Source: an uncultured delta proteobacterium
GTDB taxonomy: Bacteria; Desulfobacterota; WTBG01; CAIYCZ01
Assembly (NCBI GenBank): GCA_903924805.1
Contig: CAIYCZ010000554.1
Span: forward strand, 1 to 8,324
Reading direction: 5' to 3'
DNA length: 8,324 bases
The notes under the pieces were generated by a model. It was not told the origin of the DNA, did not search any database, and worked only from the letters and a program-made list of their open reading frames with translations. Below are positions 1-7,027 of the stretch, in pieces (within the stretch, counting starts at the first letter, position 1; each line of letters opens with the position of its first letter). Both the position numbers and the translations under genes were made by a program.

Positions 1-1466
1 GCAAAACCTCACTGCTCGATGCAATACGCGAGACTAATGTGGCAGAAGGGGAAAAGGGGGGCATTACCCAGCACATCGGTGCCTACCGGGTTTCAATACC
101 CGGTGGCGACATTGCCTTTATTGATACGCCCGGCCATCAGGCGTTTACTGCCATGAGGGCCCGGGGCGCCAAGGTAACCGATATTGTTGTTCTGGTCGTT
201 GCTGCTGAAGAGGGAGTCAAACCGCAAACCATTGAAGCCATCAATCACGCCAAAGCTGCCGGCGTTCCGATAATCGTGGCAATCAACAAAATAGATAAAC
301 CTGAGGCCAATCCCGAGCGGATCAAGCAGGCCCTTACTGAATACGGGCTGGTGCCGGAGGAGTGGGGTGGAGACACCATTTGTGCGGAAATATCCGCAAA
401 AAAACGGATCGGCATTACCAAGCTGCTCGAATCCATACTGCTGCAGGCAGAGATGATGGAGCTGAAGGCAAATCCCGACAAACCGGCAAAGGGGACTATT
501 ATAGAGGCAAAGGTGGACCGGGGCAGGGGTCCCATAGCCACGGTCTTAGTGCAGGAGGGGACGCTGCGCGCCGGCGATTCATTTGTTTCAAAGTTTAATT
601 TCGGTAAAGTCCGGGCCATGATGGATGATAAGGGCAAAGTCCTGCAGGAGGCCGGCCCCGCAACCCCCGTCGAAGTACTGGGATTTTCCAGCGTTCCCAA
701 TGCCGGTGATATTTTCCTGGTGGTGGAAGAAGATAAGAAGGCCCGGCAGGCAGGCCTTTACTGGCAGCAGAAGCAGAGAGAGCAGTCACTGCAAAAAGAC
801 GCCAGGATATCGCTTGAGACTTTTTACAGCAGCATCAAGGATGGCGCTGTAAAGGAGCTCAATCTCATCATTAAAGCAGACGTGCAGGGATCGGTGGAGG
901 CGCTGCGCCAGGCACTCACTGACCTGAATACCGAGGCCGTCAAAGTAAATGTCGTGCACGCTTCGGTTGGCTCCATAAACCTTTCGGATGTGCTGCTGGC
1001 ATCTGCCGCAAATGCCATTATTATTGGTTTCGGGGTGAAGACCGAACCCAAGGTTAACGAAGAGGCAGAACAGACAAATATAGATGTCCGCCTTTATGGC
1101 ATTATTTATGAAATTATCGAGGATGTGGAAAAGGCCATGGTCGGCATGCTTGCCCCGATCGTCGTTGAGCGGATGGCAGGGAAAGCCGAAGTCAGGCAGG
1201 TATTCAACATATCAAAGTTTGGCACCGTGGCCGGCAGCGTTGTTACTGAGGGGAAAATCATTAAAGGCTCTCTGGGGCGCCTGGTCCGGGACCAGAAAGT
1301 ACTACACGAAGCCACCATTGTTTCTTTAAAACGATACAAAGACGAAGCACGAGAGGTTCTCTCAGGGCAGGAATGTGGCATCCATTTCGGGGAACCCAAA
1401 GACATGCAACCGGGCGATAGTATCGAGAGCATTATTTTAGAGGAAGTGGCTCCCAAGCTTCGGTAA
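1..1466 (+). CDS. infB: Translation initiation factor IF-2, 5'-truncated by the window edge
   Basis: GTPase that delivers initiator fMet-tRNA to the 30S subunit and promotes subunit joining in the cytoplasm. The frame is already open at the window edge: the first full codon is at 3 and reads KTSLLDAIRETN, the end of the P-loop (G1) region. The N-terminal extension and the GHVDHG half of G1 are therefore missing, and the GTG at 39 is an internal Val, not a start. About 487 residues remain. Counting from the Lys at 3, G2 is GGITQHIGAY, G3 is DTPGH (from residue 41), G4 is NKID (from 95) and G5 is SAKK (from 131). The beta-barrel domain II, the domain III sequence (ELNLIIKADVQGSVEAL) and the C-terminal tRNA-binding domain ending in a GDSIESI stretch follow. 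All G motifs seen are intact. It ends in TAA, 4 nt before the next gene, which suggests coupled translation. Confidence 0.98.
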   Translation, partial: KTSLLDAIRETNVAEGEKGGITQHIGAYRVSIPGGDIAFIDTPGHQAFTAMRARGAKVTDIVVLVVAAEEGVKPQTIEAINHAKAAGVPIIVAINKIDKPEANPERIKQALTEYGLVPEEWGGDTICAEISAKKRIGITKLLESILLQAEMMELKANPDKPAKGTIIEAKVDRGRGPIATVLVQEGTLRAGDSFVSKFNFGKVRAMMDDKGKVLQEAGPATPVEVLGFSSVPNAGDIFLVVEEDKKARQAGLYWQQKQREQSLQKDARISLETFYSSIKDGAVKELNLIIKADVQGSVEALRQALTDLNTEAVKVNVVHASVGSINLSDVLLASAANAIIIGFGVKTEPKVNEEAEQTNIDVRLYGIIYEIIEDVEKAMVGMLAPIVVERMAGKAEVRQVFNISKFGTVAGSVVTEGKIIKGSLGRLVRDQKVLHEATIVSLKRYKDEAREVLSGQECGIHFGEPKDMQPGDSIESIILEEVAPKLR

Positions 1467-1470
1467 CGCA

Positions 1471-1758
1471 ATGGTTATCGGCATCTGTCAGTTGCAGCTC
1501 ATTATTCATGACACGTTTTCCCTGAAGGAAAAGAGGCGGATACTTAAGAGTATTCTGGAAAAGGTGCGCAACCGGTTTCCGGTATCGATTGCCGAAGTGG
1601 GCGACCATGATGTGTGGCAGAGCTCGTTGATTGGATTCTGCCTGGTGAGCAATGACAAGGGAGTTGTAAGCGCCATCATTGATAAGGTGGTCAATTTTAT
1701 TGAGAACCTCTGCCTGGCAGAAGTCATGGTTTCGCACATTGAGATTATAAACCTGTAG
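1471..1758 (+). CDS. ylxP: DUF503 / YlxP-family small protein
   Basis: A 95-residue protein of the DUF503 family, called YlxP in Bacillus. Family hallmarks are visible: an N-terminal strand MVIGICQLQL, the LKEKRRILKSI helix at about residues 18-28, a RNRFPVSIAEV strand, a D-x-W pair (HDVWQ) and a SND motif before the last helix. Length is typical of the family. Its biochemical role is not firmly established; its repeated position between infB and rbfA across bacteria, together with reports linking YlxP to ribosome assembly, suggests a ribosome-associated role. The ATG lies 4 nt after the infB stop and no good Shine-Dalgarno is visible just upstream, so translation probably depends on ribosomes finishing infB. 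A stretch of 95 nt separates it from the rbfA start. Confidence 0.93.
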   Translation: MVIGICQLQLIIHDTFSLKEKRRILKSILEKVRNRFPVSIAEVGDHDVWQSSLIGFCLVSNDKGVVSAIIDKVVNFIENLCLAEVMVSHIEIINL

Positions 1759-1853
1759 AGACGGGGTCTTGCCACTGCGTATAGGCATGAGCATGCAGCG
1801 CTCTCTGAGACTACCGGTTTCACCCTATGCAGCGATGCACGCCCCGAGGCAGT
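1759..1853 (+). other. 95-nt gap between ylxP and rbfA with a weak stem
   Basis: The longest gap in the first half of the window, in an otherwise tightly packed cluster. A 9-bp stem with a 2-nt bulge can form between 1775-1785 and 1824-1832, with a 38-nt loop. The 8-mer ATGCAGCG occurs twice (1793-1800 and 1827-1834). The ylxP reading frame is free of stops through the whole gap and closes at a TGA (1855-1857) overlapping the rbfA ATG. I see no convincing promoter or terminator. The stem is short enough for chance. Confidence 0.35.
1846..1849 (+). promoter_or_regulatory. Ribosome binding site deciding the rbfA start
   Basis: GAGG lies 4 nt before the ATG at 1854. The alternative in-frame ATG at 1827 has no purine-rich element upstream and would add nine residues (MQRCTPRGS) that do not look like RbfA, so 1854 is preferred. 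The spacing is shorter than ideal. Confidence 0.55.
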
Positions 1854-2225
1854 ATGAAGAGCGCCCATAGCAGAATAGATCGTCTTTCGGATCTGATAAA
1901 GAGGGAAGTTTCGGAAATTCTTCTCCTTGAGGTAAAAGATCCGCGGGTGCACCTGGTTACCATTACCCATGCAGAGGTAGCCGGTGATTTAAAGCATGCC
2001 AAAATTTTTTTCAGCACCCTCAAGGAAGGAAAAGACCTGGAGGAAACAGTCAAGGGACTTGAACGGGCAACCGGCTTTATACAGAAGCGCCTGGGAGAGC
2101 GTATTCATATCCGCTATGTGCCCCATCTTGCGTTTCTCTTTGACCACTCGTTAGAGCGTGCGACCCATATGCTCCAGTTGTTCCGGGAGATTCAGGAGAA
2201 AGAAGGCAGCAATGAGGGCGACTGA
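1854..2225 (+). CDS. rbfA: Ribosome-binding factor A
   Basis: RbfA binds the free 30S subunit near the 5' end of 16S rRNA and helps its late maturation, notably in the cold. With the start at 1854 the protein has 123 residues, normal for the family. It shows the compact KH-like fold order: helix SRIDRLSDLIKREVSEIL, then KDPRV, VTITHAEVAGDLKHAKIFFS (strand, turn, strand), helix TGFIQKRLGERI, then the closing strand RYVPHLAFLFDHSLERA. KDPR and the DxSLE-like DHSLE near the C terminus are typical. The start choice rests on family length and the GAGG at 1846. Its TGA stop (2223-2225) shares the A with the truB ATG (2225), a TGATG overlap that indicates translational coupling. No sign of damage. 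Confidence 0.95.
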   Translation: MKSAHSRIDRLSDLIKREVSEILLLEVKDPRVHLVTITHAEVAGDLKHAKIFFSTLKEGKDLEETVKGLERATGFIQKRLGERIHIRYVPHLAFLFDHSLERATHMLQLFREIQEKEGSNEGD

Positions 2226-3166
2226 TGGATATGAATGGTGTTATTATTATAAACAAGCCTTCAGGGATATCTTCCAGCGATGTTGTGCTGAAAGCCAAAC
2301 GCATACTGGGCGTGCGCAAGGTTGGCCATACCGGAACACTGGACCCCCTGGCAACGGGCGTTTTGCCACTCTGTATTAACGAGGGCACCAAACTTGCCCC
2401 ATTTTTTGCAGACTGCGAAAAAGAGTACGTGGCGACGCTGCGACTGGGAATTGAAACAGATACGCAGGACCGCGAGGGGAAGATTATACAGCAGACCGAG
2501 GCAATTCCTCAGGATGTTGACAGGATACAGAGGATAGTTCAGGAATTCCGGGGTATCATGTTGCAGACCCCGCCCATGTTTTCAGCCTTAAAACATAAGG
2601 GTGTGCCCCTGTATCGGATAGCCAGAGCAGGAGGATGGGTTGCGCGCAACCCCAGAACAATTACCATTTCAGGGATAGAGATACTCGCCTGTGCGCTGCC
2701 CTTTATTACGCTGCGCGTGCAGTGTTCAGCGGGTACCTATATGAGAACGCTGTGCTCCGACATAGGCAGGAAACTATCCTGCGGCGCTCATCTGGTTGAC
2801 CTTCAGCGCGTGCGCAACGGTACATTTCATATTAAGGATGCGGTTCCCCTGGAAGCGCTGCAGGAAGGAACTCGCAACGGACACCGTACCCGGTATCTCA
2901 TACCGCTGAATAAGGCATTAGGCGGTTTGCCGGAAGTTGTTGTGGACAATCCATTAATCACCCAGATTCGACATGGTGTCCAGAGTACGGTTACGGATGT
3001 GGGGGGAATTGAACTGCCGCCCGCGCATTCCGGGCAGAAGGCAAAAATAGTGACCGCACAGGGACAGCTGCTGGCAGTGGTGGAGTTTCTTATGGATACG
3101 GAGCAGGCTGCATCATGTGCCCCGCACCTGAGGGTGTGGAAAATACTGAGAACGTTTATGAACTGA
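2225..3166 (+). CDS. truB: tRNA pseudouridine-55 synthase
   Basis: Converts uridine 55 in the T-loop of nearly all elongator tRNAs to pseudouridine; the family also acts as a tRNA chaperone. The protein has 313 residues, typical for the bacterial form with a C-terminal PUA-like domain. The start is INKPSGISSS, followed by the catalytic motif VGHTGTLDPLATGVLP, where Asp40 is the expected nucleophile. Next come the TPPMFSALKHKGVPLYRIAR motif (about 115-134) and the CSAGTYMRTLCSDIG motif, where the lysine of the usual SKGTY is Ala here, a tolerated position as far as I recall. The PUA-like tail begins near LITQIRHG. GAGGG at 2214-2218 is 6 nt upstream of the ATG; a second ATG at 2231 is also possible. 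Its start overlaps the rbfA stop by one base. No ribF follows, unlike many relatives. Confidence 0.97.
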   Translation: MDMNGVIIINKPSGISSSDVVLKAKRILGVRKVGHTGTLDPLATGVLPLCINEGTKLAPFFADCEKEYVATLRLGIETDTQDREGKIIQQTEAIPQDVDRIQRIVQEFRGIMLQTPPMFSALKHKGVPLYRIARAGGWVARNPRTITISGIEILACALPFITLRVQCSAGTYMRTLCSDIGRKLSCGAHLVDLQRVRNGTFHIKDAVPLEALQEGTRNGHRTRYLIPLNKALGGLPEVVVDNPLITQIRHGVQSTVTDVGGIELPPAHSGQKAKIVTAQGQLLAVVEFLMDTEQAASCAPHLRVWKILRTFMN

Positions 3167-3209
3167 TACAGGATAGGGAATAACATAATAACCAAGATAA
3201 GGGGGTTTT

Positions 3210-3479
3210 ATGGCCTTAGAAGCTGAAAAGAAACAGGAGATCATAAATTCGTTTAAGCAGCATGAAAAAGATAGCGGTTCACCGGCTGTGCAGATTGCGC
3301 TCCTCACCGAACGGATTAACTATCTGACCGGACATTTTAAAGTTCATAAAAAAGACCACCACTCCAGAAGGGGGCTCCTCAAGATGGTTAATCAGAGAAG
3401 GAGACTCCTTGATTATCTCAAACGAAAAGACACTGACAGATACAGAACAGTTATTGATAAGTTAAACCTCAGAAAATAG
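3210..3479 (+). CDS. rpsO: 30S ribosomal protein S15
   Basis: Primary 16S rRNA-binding protein that helps build the 30S platform and contributes to an intersubunit bridge. The 89-residue length is exactly the family norm. The S15 signature is clear: helix EKKQEIINSFKQHEKDSGSPAVQIALLTERINYL, then HFKVHKKDHHSRRGLLKMVNQRRRLLDYL and the closing RYRTVIDKLNLRK. The DHHSRRGL loop is the rRNA contact. A strong Shine-Dalgarno, AAGGGGG at 3199-3205, lies 4 nt before the ATG, as expected for a highly expressed ribosomal gene. It is 43 nt after truB and 132 nt before pnp, the order conserved from E. coli to Bacillus. S15 autoregulates through its own leader in E. coli; I see no obvious equivalent pseudoknot in the short 43-nt leader. 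Confidence 0.98.
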   Translation: MALEAEKKQEIINSFKQHEKDSGSPAVQIALLTERINYLTGHFKVHKKDHHSRRGLLKMVNQRRRLLDYLKRKDTDRYRTVIDKLNLRK

Positions 3480-3498
3480 GCATGCTCCCACGCTGCAC

Positions 3499-3533
3499 TA
3501 CCGTACCTGAGCTCATCACTTGATGATACGGTA
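3499..3533 (+). promoter_or_regulatory. Hairpin in the rpsO-pnp leader
   Basis: TACCGTA (3499-3505) pairs perfectly with TACGGTA (3527-3533). Inside it, TCATCA (3513-3518) pairs with TGATGA (3521-3526), realistically 5 bp closing an ACTT loop. The 5' arm carries a 7-nt bulge (3506-3512). No run of T follows, so it does not look like an intrinsic terminator. In E. coli a leader hairpin upstream of pnp is cut by RNase III and then used by PNPase to repress its own synthesis; a similar role is inferred from position only. Confidence 0.55.
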
Positions 3534-3546
3534 CTACTATTATAAC
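3520..3546 (+). promoter_or_regulatory. Possible sigma-70-type promoter for pnp
   Basis: TTGATG (3520-3525) resembles a -35 box and TATAAC (3541-3546) a -10 box, but the spacer is only 15 nt; the overlapping TATTAT (3538-3543) gives an even shorter spacer. It would start transcription at about 3552, after the first hairpin, giving a pnp transcript separate from rpsO. Weak evidence. Confidence 0.25.
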
Positions 3547-3563
3547 AGGTTTAATCAACAACC

Positions 3564-3584
3564 ATGCACCCGTGATGAGTGCAT
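3564..3584 (+). promoter_or_regulatory. Second leader hairpin just upstream of the pnp ribosome binding site
   Basis: ATGCAC (3564-3569) pairs with GTGCAT (3579-3584) around a 9-nt loop CCGTGATGA. It ends 13 nt before the Shine-Dalgarno. The segment 3572-3579 is also perfectly complementary to 3512-3519 in the first hairpin, so the two structures may compete or touch. Confidence 0.45.
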
Positions 3585-3597
3585 CAGGATTTTAAGC

Positions 3598-3603
3598 AGA
3601 GGA
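3598..3603 (+). promoter_or_regulatory. Ribosome binding site deciding the pnp start
   Basis: AGAGGA sits 8 nt before the ATG at 3612. A longer open frame could begin at a GTG at 3579, but that would put this Shine-Dalgarno inside the gene and place the start codon in the arm of the second hairpin. PNPases typically begin near the KETVSITWGG-like strand, so 3612 is the start. Confidence 0.75.
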
Positions 3604-3611
3604 TACACATT

Positions 3612-5714
3612 ATGAAAGAGACAGTAAGTATTACATGGGGAGGAAGGGATCTTACGTTAGAGACCGGCCGTTTAGCAAAACAGGCCAATGGAGCGGTTCT
3701 GGTACGCTACGGTGATAGTGCAGTGCTGGTCACTGCTTCGGTAGCACAGAAACCGCGCGAGGGACGGGATTTCTTTCCCCTGACCGTAGATTATCTTGAG
3801 ATGACCTATGCAGCGGGAAAGATACCGGGTGGATTTTTTAAACGGGAGGGACGGCCCACCGAAAGAGAAGTTCTCACATCGCGTTTCATAGATCGCCCCC
3901 TGCGGCCGCTGTTCCCCAAGAACTTTTTCAATGATGTACAGGTTATCGCGATCGTCCTTTCGGTAGACAGCGAAAACAGTCCGGATACGCTTGCCATGAT
4001 CGGCGCTTCCGCTGCGCTTGAAATTTCAGATATTCCCTTCTACGGGCCCATCGCCGGTGTGCGGGTGGGCCGCATCAACGGCCAGTTTGTAATTAATCCC
4101 TCGGCAGACAGTATGAAGGAGAGCGATCTTGAGATTATCGTGGCTGGCAGCGAAGAGGCAGTGGTCATGGTGGAGGGCGGTGCCAATATCCTGCCGGAAG
4201 AGGTCATCCTGGATGCCATCATGTTCGGCCACCGCTCCATGCAGGATGTGATTCAGATGCAGAAGAAGCTGAGAAAAAAAGTCGGCAAGCCCAAGATCGT
4301 TGTCCCTGAGGAGAGTACAGATGCGGATCTGGCAGCCCAGGTTGAGCAGCTGGCCTTGGAGCGGATGACGGCAGCGCTGTCCATCACCGGAAAGCAGGAA
4401 CGAAACACGTCTCTCCACGATACGGCTGCCCGTGTTATGGAAAGCCTGATTCCTGCCCATGAGGGAAAAGAAGAACAGCTGCGCAGCATTCTTGAGAATC
4501 TGGAGAAACGGATTATCCGCGAGAAGATAAAGAAAGAAAAGAAACGGATTGACGGCCGCTCTTTCACGGACATCAGGCCGGTGAGCTGTGAGGTGAGCGT
4601 TCTTCCCCGGACCCATGGGTCGGCACTGTTTACCCGCGGGGAAACCCAGGTGCTGGCTTCCACAACGCTGGGGACTGCAGCAGATGAACAGCGCATTGAT
4701 GCGCTTATCGGTGAGAGTACCAAGTCCTTTATGCTGCACTACAATTTTCCCCCGTTCAGCGTTGGTGAAGTGCGGCCCCTGCGGTCACCGTCACGCCGCG
4801 ATATCGGACATGGAGCGCTTGCCGAGCGGGCAGTTGCCAAGGTGTTACCGAATGGTGACACATTCCCCTACACGATTCGCGTTGTTTCCGAAGTGCTTGA
4901 GTCCAATGGCTCATCATCAATGGCTACCGTGTGCGGCAGCATCCTCTCCCTGATGGATGCCGGTGTGCCGATCAAGACGCCGGTGGCCGGGATTGCCATG
5001 GGACTTATCAGGGAGGGAGATGATTTCATAATCCTCTCGGACATCCTCGGCGATGAGGACCACATCGGTGATATGGATTTCAAAGTGGCCGGGACTCATG
5101 ACGGCATTACCGCCATTCAGATGGATATCAAAATCAAGGGGCTTACCCAGGAGATCCTTGCATCAGCGCTGAAGCAGGCCCGGGAAGGCCGCCGGCACAT
5201 TTTAGGCATCATGCAGCAGACCCTGAGAGAACCCCGCCCGGAGCTTTCTGCACGGGCGCCAAAAATTTACACCATGCAGGTAAAGCCTGACAAGGTGCGC
5301 GATGTTATCGGTCCGGGCGGCAAAAACATTCGCAACATAATCGCCCAGACCGGGGCAAAGATTGACGTTGAAGATGATGGAAAAATAAACGTTGCTTCAG
5401 CAGACAGCGCTTCACTGGAAAAAGCCCTTGCCATGATCAAGGAGCTGGTACAGGAAGCTGAGGTGAACCAGATCTATCTGGGCAAAGTGAGAAAGATTAT
5501 GGACTTTGGTGCGTTTGTGGAAATCCTTCCCGGCATAGATGGCCTCGTGCACATTTCCCAGCTTGCTGACACCCATGTGAAAAACGTGCGTGACATCCTG
5601 AAGGAGGGGGATGAGGTGCTGGTAAAGGTCATGGAAATTGACTTCCAGGGAAAAATTAAACTGAGCCGGAAAGAGGCGCTGAAAGATTCCTCACCATCTG
5701 CGCCCAATAAATAA
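3612..5714 (+). CDS. pnp: Polyribonucleotide nucleotidyltransferase (PNPase)
   Basis: Phosphorolytic 3'-to-5' exoribonuclease that degrades mRNA, releasing nucleoside diphosphates; works as a ring-shaped trimer and often in an RNA degradosome. The protein is 700 residues, the usual size. Domain order: first RNase PH domain (about 10-140, with GGFFKREGRP at 74-83), all-helical linker (about 240-310), second catalytic RNase PH domain (about 320-530), KH domain with IGPGGKNI at 566-573, and S1 domain from about 622 (GKVRKIMDFGAFVEI). The catalytic signature GDEDHIGDMDF is intact; Asp481 and Asp487 match the two catalytic aspartates of E. coli PNPase (486 and 492). The short tail SSPSAPNK carries no acidic extension. 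It follows rpsO by 132 nt with a structured leader, and the M16 protease starts 26 nt later. Autoregulation via the leader is likely by analogy. Confidence 0.98.
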   Translation: MKETVSITWGGRDLTLETGRLAKQANGAVLVRYGDSAVLVTASVAQKPREGRDFFPLTVDYLEMTYAAGKIPGGFFKREGRPTEREVLTSRFIDRPLRPLFPKNFFNDVQVIAIVLSVDSENSPDTLAMIGASAALEISDIPFYGPIAGVRVGRINGQFVINPSADSMKESDLEIIVAGSEEAVVMVEGGANILPEEVILDAIMFGHRSMQDVIQMQKKLRKKVGKPKIVVPEESTDADLAAQVEQLALERMTAALSITGKQERNTSLHDTAARVMESLIPAHEGKEEQLRSILENLEKRIIREKIKKEKKRIDGRSFTDIRPVSCEVSVLPRTHGSALFTRGETQVLASTTLGTAADEQRIDALIGESTKSFMLHYNFPPFSVGEVRPLRSPSRRDIGHGALAERAVAKVLPNGDTFPYTIRVVSEVLESNGSSSMATVCGSILSLMDAGVPIKTPVAGIAMGLIREGDDFIILSDILGDEDHIGDMDFKVAGTHDGITAIQMDIKIKGLTQEILASALKQAREGRRHILGIMQQTLREPRPELSARAPKIYTMQVKPDKVRDVIGPGGKNIRNIIAQTGAKIDVEDDGKINVASADSASLEKALAMIKELVQEAEVNQIYLGKVRKIMDFGAFVEILPGIDGLVHISQLADTHVKNVRDILKEGDEVLVKVMEIDFQGKIKLSRKEALKDSSPSAPNK

Positions 5715-5729
5715 ATATATAATATATAT
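5706..5729 (+). promoter_or_regulatory. AT-only tract at the pnp-M16 junction, possible -10 element
   Basis: Every base from 5706 to 5729 is A or T, in contrast with the mixed composition around it. It covers the last codons of pnp and ends 11 nt before the next ATG. It contains a perfect TATAAT (5718-5723), but no -35-like hexamer sits 16-18 nt upstream. Besides a promoter, it could be an unstructured entry site for ribosomes, since the next gene has no Shine-Dalgarno, or an RNase cleavage site. Confidence 0.3.
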
Positions 5730-5740
5730 GTGCTCCGCAG

Positions 5741-7003
5741 ATGATTAAGACGACCGCTCTCAGCAATGGCATTAAAATTGTGACGGAAAACATTTCCCAT
5801 GCCCATTCTGTTTCCATCGGGATCTGGGTTAAAGCAGGCTCGAGATATGAGAAACGGGAAGAGCAGGGGGTTTCCCATTTTATTGAGCACATGCTCTTCA
5901 AAGGCACGGGCCGGCACAACGCATTTGATATAGCCAAAGTCATCGATTCCGTTGGCGGGTTTATCAATGCATTTACGGGTAAAGAATATACCTGTCTTTA
6001 CGTAAAGGTGCTGAAGGAGCATCTGGTCCTGGCCGTTGATCTGCTCAAAGATATTTTCCTTAACTCCCTGTTTGCTCCTGAAGATATCGAGAAGGAACGA
6101 AGCGTTATCGTTCAGGAGATTAATATGATTAAGGATACCCCGGATGAATATGTGCAGGAGCTCTTCAATGCAGCATACTTTTCCGGGCATCCCCTCGGGT
6201 ACCCGATACTGGGGGAGCTGGAGACGATACAGGGCCTGGATAAAAAAAACCTGCTTGCGTTTTTTACTGAAGAATATCTTCAGCCCCAGCACATCATTAT
6301 TGCGGCTGCAGGGAATCTTGAGCACGAACAGCTGTTACATGAAATCGGTGATTCGTTCGCGGGGCTTGAGCTGAAGCCCGCAGCAGCCAGCTCCGGCTCA
6401 TTTGTGCCGCAGAAGGCGGTGCACTTTAACTACCGGAAGCTGGAGCAGGTGCACATATGCATCGGCACTATCGGGCTGTCGCAGCTTGACCCGCGGCGCT
6501 ATGCGCTCTATGTCCTCAATGCCCTGTTTGGCGGGAGCATGAGCTCCCGTCTTTTCCAGGAGATACGCGAAAAGCACGGGCTTGCCTATTCGGTCTATTC
6601 CTTTATTACATCGTTTCTTGACACCGGACTGTTCGGGATTTATATGGGTGTCAGGAAAGAAGCCGCCCGCCAGGCATTATCCCTTGCGCACCGGGAGATC
6701 GGGAAATTGAAGCTTGAGAAAATTGACGAACAGGAGCTGCAGAGCGCAAAGGAACAGCTCAAGGGCAACCTGCTGCTTTCCGTGGAGAGCACCGATAACC
6801 GTATGAGCCGGCTTGCCAAGTGTGAAATTTATTATGACAAGTACATACCGATTGAAGAAGTGGTTTCGGAAATTGATGCGGTTACCCGTGAAGACATTCA
6901 GGATGTATCCAACATGATATTCAGCAACGATTACCTCAATTACACCTTTTTAGGGCCTCTCAAAGAAAAAAACATCCCCGCAAAGATACTGAGCATAAAC
7001 TGA
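5741..7003 (+). CDS. Zinc metalloprotease, family M16 (mitochondrial processing peptidase-like)
   Basis: A 420-residue single-unit M16B-type peptidase. The inverted zinc motif HxxEH is HFIEH at residues 46-50, inside GVSHFIEHMLFKGT, with Glu49 as catalytic base. The third zinc ligand is Glu126 in VIVQEI, at the spacing expected for the family. The inactive C-terminal half includes GGSMSSRLFQEIREKHGLAYSVYS, with Arg276 and Tyr283 placed like the conserved Arg/Tyr pair that completes the active site. Enzymes of this size form dimers that enclose and cut short or unfolded peptides; the substrate here is unknown. No signal peptide is seen, so it should be cytoplasmic. ATG 5741 is the only start after an in-frame stop at 5720, but no Shine-Dalgarno precedes it. 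M16 genes often lie beside pnp (Bacillus mlpA/ymxG is the known example), so the context supports the call. Confidence 0.95.
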   Translation: MIKTTALSNGIKIVTENISHAHSVSIGIWVKAGSRYEKREEQGVSHFIEHMLFKGTGRHNAFDIAKVIDSVGGFINAFTGKEYTCLYVKVLKEHLVLAVDLLKDIFLNSLFAPEDIEKERSVIVQEINMIKDTPDEYVQELFNAAYFSGHPLGYPILGELETIQGLDKKNLLAFFTEEYLQPQHIIIAAAGNLEHEQLLHEIGDSFAGLELKPAAASSGSFVPQKAVHFNYRKLEQVHICIGTIGLSQLDPRRYALYVLNALFGGSMSSRLFQEIREKHGLAYSVYSFITSFLDTGLFGIYMGVRKEAARQALSLAHREIGKLKLEKIDEQELQSAKEQLKGNLLLSVESTDNRMSRLAKCEIYYDKYIPIEEVVSEIDAVTREDIQDVSNMIFSNDYLNYTFLGPLKEKNIPAKILSIN

Positions 7004-7027
7004 CATACCCACCCGGACACCTGTGCT

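Noticed and set aside
39..41. GTG as the start of infB
   Set aside because: The frame is open upstream and reads KTSLLDAIRET, conserved IF2 P-loop sequence, so this is an internal Val in a gene cut by the window edge.
3499..3533. Hairpin after rpsO as a transcription terminator
   Set aside because: It is followed by CTACTATTATAAC rather than a T-run, so a processing or regulatory role fits better.
3579..3611. GTG start giving an 11-residue longer PNPase
   Set aside because: No Shine-Dalgarno upstream, start codon within a hairpin arm, and the good AGAGGA at 3598 points to the ATG at 3612, which matches the family N terminus.
4026..4739. 237-codon open frame on the minus strand
   Set aside because: Fully antisense to the catalytic part of pnp; its Cys/His-rich, low-order sequence is what reverse reading of this gene gives.
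5474..6325. 283-codon open frame on the minus strand
   Set aside because: It lies antisense to the 3' end of pnp and the 5' half of the M16 gene, both well supported by motifs. The peptide shows no recognisable domain and looks like an antisense shadow.
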